From assembly GCA_049680295.1 (NCBI GenBank), contig JBAUHN010000166.1, positions 1-7,908 on the forward strand: a stretch of 7,908 bases of DNA, written 5' to 3'. The translations under genes were made by a program, and so were the position numbers. The stretch comes from JBAUHN01 sp049680295 (GTDB taxonomy: Bacteria > Pseudomonadota > Alphaproteobacteria > Rhodobacterales > Rhodobacteraceae). Below the pieces are notes generated by a model. The model was not told the DNA's origin. It did no database searches and saw nothing but the letters and a program-made list of their open reading frames with translations. How positions within the stretch are numbered: the first letter of the stretch is position 1; the number at the start of each line of letters is the position of its first letter. Positions 1-6,126 of the stretch are shown here, in pieces.

Positions 1-1
1 T

Positions 2-1090
2 TTGATGTTTCATGGCGGCATCGCCATGCGGCTGGTCAAATTTGCGCAAGCGGCCGTAGGTGCCGTGCGCGGTGGCCTGGGGATCGTCAACGTTTTCTCA
101 TCCATGTTGTTTGGCGGCATTTCTGGATCGGCCATCGCGGATATTTCAGCCTTGGGTTCCATCCTGATCCCTGTGATGAAAGACAAAGGGTATGACGCCG
201 ATTACGCCGTCAACGTCACGGTGACCTCATCCATCGCTGGGATTATCATCCCGCCCAGCCACAACATGATCATCTTTGCCCTTGCCACAGGCGGGGCGGT
301 TTCGATTTCCAAACTATTCCTTGCAGGCGTTGTGCCGGGTGTTCTGATGTGTTGCTGTCTTGCGATTGCGGCTTATGTTGTCGCCGTCAAACGAGGCTAC
401 CAGGCGGAGCAGTTTCCCGGTTGGACCGCCCTTGCCATTGCTTTTGTAGGTTCCATTCCCGGTCTGATGACAGCAGTCATTATTGTCGGCGGTGTACTGT
501 CGGGCGTGTTTACGGTCACTGAATCCGGTGCTTTTGGTGCGATGTACGCCCTTGTGGTCACGCTGGTTGTTTATCGCAGCCTGTCTTGGGAGGCGTTCAA
601 AACCGCCGTTATTTCCTCGGTGCGGACAACGTCGATGGTGATGATCCTGATTGCCTGTGCGGGTGCCTTTGCCTATATGCTGACGTTCAACCGGGTGCCG
701 ACCAAAACGGTCGAATTCCTGTTGGGCATTACGGAAAACCCGATTCTTATCCTTTTGATGATCAACGCCGTTTTGCTGCTGTTGGGAATGATTATGGACA
801 TGGCCGCGTTGATCTTGATCTGCACGCCGATCTTCCTGCCGGTCATGAACATGCTGGGCATTGATCCGTTACAGTTTGGTATGATCTTGTTGGTGAATTT
901 GGGCCTGGGCCTTTGCACACCGCCGGTAGGGACATGTCTATTTGTTGGCTGTGCTGTCGGGAAATTGCCGATGGAGAAAGCAGTCAGAACGATTTGGCCA
1001 TTCTATCTGGCGATTTTTGCAGCGCTCATGTTGATCACCTTCATACCTGCAATCTCACTGACACTGCCAAACCTGATCGTTGGCCCATAA
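2..1090 (+). CDS. dctM: TRAP transporter large permease (DctM family), 5'-truncated
   Basis: This is the large membrane subunit of a tripartite ATP-independent periplasmic transporter. It moves a periplasmically captured substrate, usually a carboxylate or sulfonate, across the inner membrane using an ion gradient, together with a DctP binding protein and a DctQ small subunit that must lie upstream. The frame is open to the window edge. The 362 visible residues compare with about 425 in the family, so roughly 65 N-terminal residues are missing and the first Met here is not the real start. Visible hallmarks are the S-G-S loop (about residues 41-43), G-S-I-L-I-P (52-57), I-I-P-P-S (82-86), T-E-S-G-A (173-177) and C-T-P-P-V-G (305-310). 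These give the internal two-half symmetry of DctM proteins, with many hydrophobic helices throughout. It ends in TAA 19 nt before the next gene, so it is probably in the same operon. The family is certain; the substrate is unknown. Confidence 0.95.
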   Translation: MMFHGGIAMRLVKFAQAAVGAVRGGLGIVNVFSSMLFGGISGSAIADISALGSILIPVMKDKGYDADYAVNVTVTSSIAGIIIPPSHNMIIFALATGGAVSISKLFLAGVVPGVLMCCCLAIAAYVVAVKRGYQAEQFPGWTALAIAFVGSIPGLMTAVIIVGGVLSGVFTVTESGAFGAMYALVVTLVVYRSLSWEAFKTAVISSVRTTSMVMILIACAGAFAYMLTFNRVPTKTVEFLLGITENPILILLMINAVLLLLGMIMDMAALILICTPIFLPVMNMLGIDPLQFGMILLVNLGLGLCTPPVGTCLFVGCAVGKLPMEKAVRTIWPFYLAIFAALMLITFIPAISLTLPNLIVGP

Positions 1091-1095
1091 TGGAC

Positions 1096-1101
1096 AGGAG
1101 G
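1096..1101 (+). promoter_or_regulatory. Ribosome binding site of the GlcG-like gene
   Basis: A perfect AGGAGG lies 8 nt before the ATG at 1110. It settles that start over an in-frame upstream start at 1080, which would overlap the dctM stop and has no such site. Confidence 0.85.
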
Positions 1102-1109
1102 ATGGCGCG

Positions 1110-1523
1110 ATGCTGAACATCAGGCGTTTGGATATAGAGGATGCAAAGAGGTTGATTGCAAAAGCGCGGGCGAAAGCTCAGGAGATCGGCGTGCCGATGT
1201 GCATCGCAGTCACGGACGAAAGCGGCAATCTCATCGCGTTCGAGCGGATGGATGGCGGCAAAATCACCAGCATCAATCTGGCCATCGACAAGAGCTTTAC
1301 CGCCACGGGAATCCAGAAAGGGACCCATGCGCTTGGGGAGGTCAATCAACCTGGCCAGCCCGCACATGGCATTTCCTCAACACTTGGCGGCCGCATGGTG
1401 GTGGTTGCAGGCGGCCTTCCAGTGGTCGACAACGGGTCGGTCGTTGGTGGCATAGGCGTCAGTTCAGGCTCGCCTGCGCAGGACTTGGAAGTCGCTGAGG
1501 CTGCTGTGCAGGCGTTCACCTAA
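1110..1523 (+). CDS. GlcG/HbpS family protein (DUF336, heme-binding-like)
   Basis: This is a small soluble single-domain protein of 137 residues, the usual length for the family. Recognisable parts are the N-terminal helix with D-A-K-R-L-I (about 11-16), the strand C-I-A-V-T-D-E-S-G-N (31-40) followed by L-I-A-F-E-R-M-D-G, and the C-terminal G-G-I-G-V-S-S-G-S-P-A-Q-D (113-125), which matches the family's I-G-V-S-G-G-x-x-x-Q-D signature. Members include the heme-binding HbpS of Streptomyces, GlcG of the glycolate operon and the PduO C-terminal domain. Many are found beside catabolic operons with no assigned reaction. No signal peptide is visible, so it is probably cytoplasmic. It sits 19 nt after the TRAP permease and 35 nt before a dehydrogenase, which implies a role in the same pathway. 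Whether it binds heme, a flavin, a cobalamin precursor or a pathway intermediate cannot be told from sequence. Confidence 0.9.
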   Translation: MLNIRRLDIEDAKRLIAKARAKAQEIGVPMCIAVTDESGNLIAFERMDGGKITSINLAIDKSFTATGIQKGTHALGEVNQPGQPAHGISSTLGGRMVVVAGGLPVVDNGSVVGGIGVSSGSPAQDLEVAEAAVQAFT

Positions 1524-1558
1524 ATTCGAAAGAAAATCAAAGTTCCTAGGAGAAAGAC

Positions 1559-2437
1559 ATGACTAAACCCTCAGTTGGCTTCATCGGCCTTGGCCTTATG
1601 GGCGGCAACATGGTCGAACACCTACAAAAGAGCGGCTTTGATCTGGTTGTTATGGGTCGCAACAAAAACGCCGTTGCGGCAGCTGTCTCAGACGGTGCAG
1701 TCGAAGTCAGCACACCAAAGGCCCTTGCCGAAGCCAGCGATATTGTGATGCTTTGCGTGACGACATCTGAGGTGGTGGAAAGCCTGATCTACGGCGATGA
1801 CGGAATCTTGGCGGGTATCAAGGAGGGGGCTGTGGTCATTGACTTTGGCACTTCGATCCCTGCGTCCACCCGCAAAATCGGCATGGATCTGGCCGCAAAG
1901 GGAGCGGGCATGATTGACGCACCACTGGGCCGCACCCCTGCGCATGCCAAAGACGGTTTGTTAAACATCATGGCTGCGGGGGACATGGAGACATATGAGA
2001 AGGTAAAGCCGGTTCTGGACGTTCTGGGCGAGAATGTCTTTCATCTTGGTGCGCTTGGGGCGGGCCATGTAACCAAGCTGGTTAACAACTTTATGGGCAT
2101 GACGACCGTGTGCACCATGAGCCAAGCCTTTGCTGTCGCCGACCGGGCAGGGGTGGATCGGCAACAGCTTTATGACATCATGTCGGCGGGGCCGTCCAAT
2201 TCGCCCTTCATGCAATTTTGCAAAAACTACGCGGTGGATGGGGTCAGCGATTTGGGGTTCTCGATCGCCAATGCCAGCAAGGACATCTCGTATTTCGTGC
2301 AAATGGTTGAGGAGATGGGAACGCGCGCGCTGATTGCTGAAGGCACGCAAGCCAACTTGCAGGCCGCTTTAGAAGCAGGGATGGGCGAAGGTAATGTGCC
2401 AGAAATTTTTGATCTGTTTATGCGGCAGACCAGGTGA
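1559..2437 (+). CDS. NAD(P)-dependent beta-hydroxyacid dehydrogenase (3-hydroxyisobutyrate dehydrogenase superfamily, G-R-T variant)
   Basis: This cytoplasmic oxidoreductase has 292 residues, the normal family length. The N-terminal Rossmann domain starts with G-F-I-G-L-G-L-M-G (7-15). The residue after the second beta strand is a Gly-Arg pair (33-34) rather than Asp/Glu, which leans toward NADP but does not prove it. The substrate loop reads D-A-P-L-G-R-T (120-126), where typical 3-hydroxyisobutyrate or tartronate semialdehyde reductases have D-A-P-V-S-G-G. The G-R-T form is also seen in E. coli YihU (sulfolactaldehyde reductase) and in many unassigned relatives. The catalytic lysine is K173 in K-L-V-N-N-F-M, and a second conserved lysine is K241 in N-A-S-K-D. 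The start is supported by AGGAGA at 1548-1553, 5 nt before the ATG. It follows the GlcG-like gene by 35 nt and precedes an SDR gene by 60 nt, so it likely acts in one pathway with them. The family is certain; the substrate is open, with sulfonated or carboxylated C3-C4 hydroxyacids as candidates. Confidence 0.93.
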   Translation: MTKPSVGFIGLGLMGGNMVEHLQKSGFDLVVMGRNKNAVAAAVSDGAVEVSTPKALAEASDIVMLCVTTSEVVESLIYGDDGILAGIKEGAVVIDFGTSIPASTRKIGMDLAAKGAGMIDAPLGRTPAHAKDGLLNIMAAGDMETYEKVKPVLDVLGENVFHLGALGAGHVTKLVNNFMGMTTVCTMSQAFAVADRAGVDRQQLYDIMSAGPSNSPFMQFCKNYAVDGVSDLGFSIANASKDISYFVQMVEEMGTRALIAEGTQANLQAALEAGMGEGNVPEIFDLFMRQTR

Positions 2438-2497
2438 TACCGGAGTCGTCTTCTTGACCACCAAAACGAAAACTTTTTACCAGCCGAAGGAACGCAC

Positions 2498-3241
2498 ATG
2501 AAACTCGCAGGACAGTCCGCAATCGTAACAGGTGGAGGGCGTGACATTGGTGCTGCAGCCGCGCTGAAACTGGCGTCCGAAGGGGCGAAAGTTGCCATCA
2601 ACTATTTCGCCAGCAGCGCGGGTGCGGATGAGGTCGTGGCCAAGATCAAGGCGAATGGCGGCGCCGCATTTGCAATGCAGGGTGATCTGACCAAACAACA
2701 AGACGTTGATGCTTTGGTCGACAAGGCGGTCGCTGATTTTGGCGGCGTGCATGTACTGGTCAACAACGCAGGCGGACTGGTTGCGCGTAAGACCTTGGCG
2801 GAATCGAGTTTGGTGCACTGGAAAGCAGTGATGGACCTGAACCTGACCAGCACATTTATGGTCACCAAAGCCTGCCTTGACCACATGAAAACCGGCGCCA
2901 TTGTGAACCTCGCCAGCCAGGCAGGCCGCGATGGCGGTGGTCCCGGCTCGGTCCCTTATGCTACATCCAAAGGCGCGATCATGACCATGACGCGCGGCCT
3001 GGCCAAAGAGTTAGGCCCCAACATTCGCGTCAACGCGCTATGCCCGGGTATGATTGATACGGATTTTCACAACATCCACACGCCAGACGCAGGACGTCGT
3101 GGGTTTGAGGCAAACGCGCCGGTAAAGCGGCAGGGAAATACCGACGACGTGGCCAATCTGATTTTGTTTCTGGCATGCAGTGACAGCGCGTTTATTACGG
3201 GTGCAAATGTCGACATCAATGGCGGGATGGTGTTCTCGTGA
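2498..3241 (+). CDS. Short-chain dehydrogenase/reductase (classical SDR)
   Basis: This is a 247-residue NAD(P)-dependent oxidoreductase of the classical SDR, FabG-like type. The cofactor motif is T-G-G-G-R-D-I-G (11-18). D63 of G-D-L-T contacts the adenine in this family, N-N-A-G is at 89-92, and the catalytic set is N115, S140, Y154 and K158 (Y-A-T-S-K). The C-terminal C-P-G-M-I-D-T-D and the end N-G-G-M are also typical. FabG itself is unlikely in this catabolic context. The natural reaction is probably oxidation of an alcohol or reduction of a ketone in the pathway fed by the TRAP transporter. The ATG is preceded by GAAGGA at 2486-2491. The gene is the last of the operon: it is followed by about 320 nt without a supported gene. 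The specific substrate cannot be read from sequence. Confidence 0.93.
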   Translation: MKLAGQSAIVTGGGRDIGAAAALKLASEGAKVAINYFASSAGADEVVAKIKANGGAAFAMQGDLTKQQDVDALVDKAVADFGGVHVLVNNAGGLVARKTLAESSLVHWKAVMDLNLTSTFMVTKACLDHMKTGAIVNLASQAGRDGGGPGSVPYATSKGAIMTMTRGLAKELGPNIRVNALCPGMIDTDFHNIHTPDAGRRGFEANAPVKRQGNTDDVANLILFLACSDSAFITGANVDINGGMVFS

Positions 3242-3563
3242 GGATCAAGCCAAGGGTTTTGGATGCTGTCAGAACAAGCAGATTGTGAAGGGCAGGGCGG
3301 TTTCCAAGCCTTGCCGGATGACAAAATGCCCCCGATTTTGCTACGTTAAGACCAGTTTATAGATCATTCGCCTCGCGGGGATACGGCCGTTGGTCAGTTG
3401 TGCGGCGAATATTGGTGGAAAGCCTTGATTGCTCATTTTTTGGGGCGCAGCGAAAAGTGCGCACATACGAATGATTGACCTGACAAATCCGTATGCCGCA
3501 GAGACCATTGTTTTTCCCAAGAAAATACCTTCACTATGGGTGGATCAGTGTTGAGGGAATGAT
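3242..3563 (+). other. Intergenic region between the SDR operon and the MscS gene
   Basis: I find no gene here on either strand; short open frames lack ribosome sites and family features. It must hold the end of the upstream transcript and probably the start of the next. Three dyads can be seen. An 8-bp stem (3291-3298 with 3308-3315, one G-U pair) has a 9-nt loop. A 6-bp CAAAAT/ATTTTG stem spans 3322-3340. A 7-bp ATTCGCC/GGCGAAT pair (3366-3372 with 3404-3410) lies 31 nt apart. None is followed by a run of T, so a Rho-independent terminator is not supported. TTGACC at 3475-3480 resembles a -35 box but has no convincing -10 at the right distance. The MscS ribosome site GAGGGA is at 3553-3558. 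Confidence 0.6.
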
Positions 3564-5840
3564 ATGTCACGATTGATCTACTTAAGCCTTTTGTGTTTGG
3601 TGTGGTTGTTAGCTGCACCGCAAGCACAAGCGCAAATGAGCCTGCCCACTACAGGCACCCCCGAATCTGTCACCCCTGTCCTGCCCGACCCCCTCACGCC
3701 TGAGGCCGCAAATGCCTTGATCTCGCGCCTGTCGGATAGTGAGGTGCGCGCATTGCTGCTGGATCAGCTGAACACACAGGCGGCGGAAAACCAAACTCAG
3801 GACAGCAACCATACATCTGATTTCTTCTATCATGCCACGACCGGCGCATGGTCTTCCGTTGTTATACCATTTCAAAGACTGGATGATTTGATCGGCGGGC
3901 AAGCGCGTGCCTTAACGACCTTTTATGAAAAAATAGGCAATGGCCAAGGGCTGCTGATCCTGCTGGGCTACATGTTACTGGTCTACGGCGCTGGTGCTTT
4001 GGCCGAAGTGGCTTTTCGCAGGTTTACCGGCGGGTGGCGCATTTTGCCGCCGGCTGATCCTGATAATATGACCCTGCGCGAAACCCTGCAACTGTTGGGT
4101 CAACGGTTTGGGACACAGGTGGTCGCAGTATTCGTCTTTATCATCGTTGCACGCTCAGTCGGCCAAGTCATCCTGCCAGAGAAACTACTGCCCTTTGTGC
4201 AGTTGTTCGGTATCTATCTGATCGCCTTCCCGCGGGTCATGCTGGCAATCGCGTTCTTCTTCTTTGCGCCTCAAAACCCGGAGTACCGTCTGTTGAATGT
4301 TTCGACCCCGGCTGCAAAGGCGTTTTGCTTTCACCAGTTCTGGTTTGCCATGGTGCTTGGATTTGCAGGTGCGATCCAGGTTTTCAATACGTCAAACGGG
4401 TTAGCGGTTGGCGAAACCCGCATTGGATTCTGGGTGAACTTGGCAATGCACGTCTATCTTATCGTGATCTTTTGGAAGTATCGCGCAGACGGCGTCACCA
4501 TGATGCGCGGCGCAGACCCGGACGTGACACCGGCAGAGGAACGCACAGCGCAGCTTTATCCCTATTTCAACATTTTCATTTTCACCTCAACCTGGTGGAT
4601 CATCAATATTGTTGTGAGTTACGGCAACTTTGAACTCCTCGCCAACGCGCCGCACTACAAAACGATGGTGCTGCTGATGTTTGCGCCAGCCATGGACACT
4701 GCCATACGCGGGATGGTGCGCCACCTGACCCCCGCGATGAGCGGTGAAGGCCCAGTTGCCGAAAAGGCCCATTACGCGACAAAGCGTTCTTATATTCGCA
4801 TTGGGCGGGTTGTTATTTTTGCCATGGTGATCGTATCGATTGCCAATTTCTGGGGGGTCAGCGCCACCGCCATTGCAACCGCGGGAATCGGCGCGCGCTT
4901 AGCGGGCAACGGCATAGAGTTCCTGATCATCCTGTCCATCGGCTATGTGATTTACGAGGCCGTCTCCTTGTTCATCAACCGCAAGCTGGCGGCGGAATAC
5001 ACGGCGTCAGGCTATGACCCTGACAGCGAAGAAATCGGCGGCGGCGATGGCGGTGGTACAGGCGGGTCTCGTCTGTCAACTGTTCTGCCACTGGTCTTGA
5101 TGGTCGCCCGCGCGACGATTGTGGTGATCTTTTTGTTGCTGGCGCTTGGAAACATCGGCATCGACACCACCCCGCTGCTGGCAGGTGCTGGTATCGTCGG
5201 TCTGGCCATTGGTTTTGGTGCCCAAAAACTGGTCAGCGATGTGGTTTCTGGCATTTTCTTTCTGATTGATGATGCCTTTCGCACCGGAGAATACGTCGAG
5301 GTCGAAGGTACAATGGGCACGGTTGAGAAAATCTCAATCCGCTCCATGCAGTTGCGCCACCACAAGGGCCCCGTCCATACCATTCCTTATGGCGAGATCC
5401 CCAAGATTACCAACTTTTCTCGCGACTGGGTGATCATGAAACTGCGCTTTACTGTGCCGTTCAACACTGATCCGAACAAGATCAAGAAGATCTTCAAGAA
5501 GATCGGACAGGACATGTTGGTGATGGAAGAGTTCAAGGACGACTTTTTGGCCCCCTTCAAATCTCAGGGTGTGTTGGAAATTGACGACGTCGGCATGGTG
5601 ATCCGCGGCAAGTTCATGTGTAAACCCGGAACCCAGTTCATGATCCGCAAGGAGATTTTCAACCGAGTGAACGCTGCCTTTGCTGAGGAGGGGCTAGAAT
5701 TTGCCCGCCGCGAGGTCCGCGTCGCCATGCCCTCCTTGGAAGCAGGCGGAGAGCTGAGCGAAGACGACAAGGTCGCAATTTCAGCCGCTGCCACACAAGC
5801 TGCACAGGATCAGATGCCGGAGGTGCCGAGTAAGGGATGA
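3564..5840 (+). CDS. Large MscS-family mechanosensitive ion channel
   Basis: This inner-membrane channel of 758 residues should open under membrane tension and release solutes after hypo-osmotic shock. Residues 1-22 or 1-24 look like a signal peptide: an R near the start, a leucine-rich core and A-Q-A before the cleavage site. A periplasmic segment to about 128 follows, then about nine or ten hydrophobic helices (about 129-150, 183-205, 211-234, 255-275, 287-305, 334-352, 412-432, 450-472) and the last two of the MscS core (about 506-530 and 537-568). The pore helix reads G-L-A-I-G-F-G-A-Q-K (546-555). Aligned to E. coli MscS, constriction residues L105 and L109 become L547 and F551, kink glycine G113 becomes K555, and G121 is kept as G563. 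The beta domain (about 570-620) includes R-T-G-E-Y-V-E-V and P-Y-G-E-I. A glycine-rich stretch (492-501) precedes the core, and an acidic, alanine-rich tail ends the protein. Length is close to YbiO-type channels. The start is supported by GAGGGA 5 nt upstream of the ATG. Confidence 0.93.
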   Translation: MSRLIYLSLLCLVWLLAAPQAQAQMSLPTTGTPESVTPVLPDPLTPEAANALISRLSDSEVRALLLDQLNTQAAENQTQDSNHTSDFFYHATTGAWSSVVIPFQRLDDLIGGQARALTTFYEKIGNGQGLLILLGYMLLVYGAGALAEVAFRRFTGGWRILPPADPDNMTLRETLQLLGQRFGTQVVAVFVFIIVARSVGQVILPEKLLPFVQLFGIYLIAFPRVMLAIAFFFFAPQNPEYRLLNVSTPAAKAFCFHQFWFAMVLGFAGAIQVFNTSNGLAVGETRIGFWVNLAMHVYLIVIFWKYRADGVTMMRGADPDVTPAEERTAQLYPYFNIFIFTSTWWIINIVVSYGNFELLANAPHYKTMVLLMFAPAMDTAIRGMVRHLTPAMSGEGPVAEKAHYATKRSYIRIGRVVIFAMVIVSIANFWGVSATAIATAGIGARLAGNGIEFLIILSIGYVIYEAVSLFINRKLAAEYTASGYDPDSEEIGGGDGGGTGGSRLSTVLPLVLMVARATIVVIFLLLALGNIGIDTTPLLAGAGIVGLAIGFGAQKLVSDVVSGIFFLIDDAFRTGEYVEVEGTMGTVEKISIRSMQLRHHKGPVHTIPYGEIPKITNFSRDWVIMKLRFTVPFNTDPNKIKKIFKKIGQDMLVMEEFKDDFLAPFKSQGVLEIDDVGMVIRGKFMCKPGTQFMIRKEIFNRVNAAFAEEGLEFARREVRVAMPSLEAGGELSEDDKVAISAAATQAAQDQMPEVPSKG

Positions 5841-6126
5841 CCAAAGAAAATTGGTTGGATCCGGACAAAAGGCAAGCAAGCGAATTTCAGGCTTTTGGTT
5901 CGGCAATATCGACCGATCGTACGATCCACTTTGTGTTGCCAGTTTCATATTTTGATTTACTCATTCATTCGAAAAGAGGGTACAAGGATATTTTGTCAGC
6001 AAATTCCGCAACCGGGGAAGGGCGGAAGTGGACACGGCTTTTGACATTGATATTGTCGAAAAGGGCGATACACGGCGCTCTTCGAAAAGATCAAGGCTTG
6101 CACTGACCGCATCGAGAACAATACAA
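5841..6126 (+). other. Gap between the MscS and FGE genes
   Basis: No supported gene. A frame from 5837 to 6106 overlaps the MscS stop by ATGA. It encodes 89 residues with no recognisable family and is rich in codons rare in the neighbours (AGG, AGA, ATA, TTA, CGA), so I do not call it. The stretch looks more AT-rich than the flanking genes. It contains the 12-bp palindrome GATCGTACGATC (5915-5926) and three copies of TCGAAAAG (5969-5976, 6056-6063, 6082-6089). No clear terminator for MscS or promoter for FGE is visible; TTGACA at 6041-6046 lacks a -10 partner at normal spacing. Confidence 0.5.

Noticed and set aside
1080..1109. Upstream start for the GlcG-like gene overlapping the dctM stop.
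   Set aside because: The ATG at 1110 has a perfect AGGAGG at ideal spacing and gives the normal family N-terminus.
1041..1367. Minus-strand open frames across the operon and FGE genes (for example 1041-1367, 6247-6762).
   Set aside because: They lie fully opposite genes with strong family matches and have no family features of their own, so they are antisense shadows.
3445..3462. GCGCA/TGCGC hairpin next to a T-run (3436-3441) as a terminator.
   Set aside because: The T-run precedes the stem on the + strand and reads as A's after it on the - strand, so it is wrong for a Rho-independent terminator either way.
3475..3540. Sigma-70-like promoter for the MscS gene starting at TTGACC.
   Set aside because: No -10 hexamer at 16-18 nt; the nearest TAT-containing words are at the wrong distance.
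5915..5926. Perfect 12-bp palindrome as an operator.
   Set aside because: One or two such palindromes are expected by chance in about 8 kb, and there is no second copy or adjacent promoter.
5837..6106. An 89-codon open frame overlapping the MscS stop by ATGA, which could suggest translational coupling.
   Set aside because: The product resembles no family I know, uses codons rare in the adjacent genes, and lies in a more AT-rich gap. The short shared E-F-Q-A-F string with FGE rests on a 13-nt match that looks coincidental.
6028..6126. GTG start extending FGE by 33 residues.
   Set aside because: The extension is rich in rare codons (AGA, AGG, ATA), has no family similarity and precedes a segment already longer than the FGE fold needs. 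It is kept only as an alternative.
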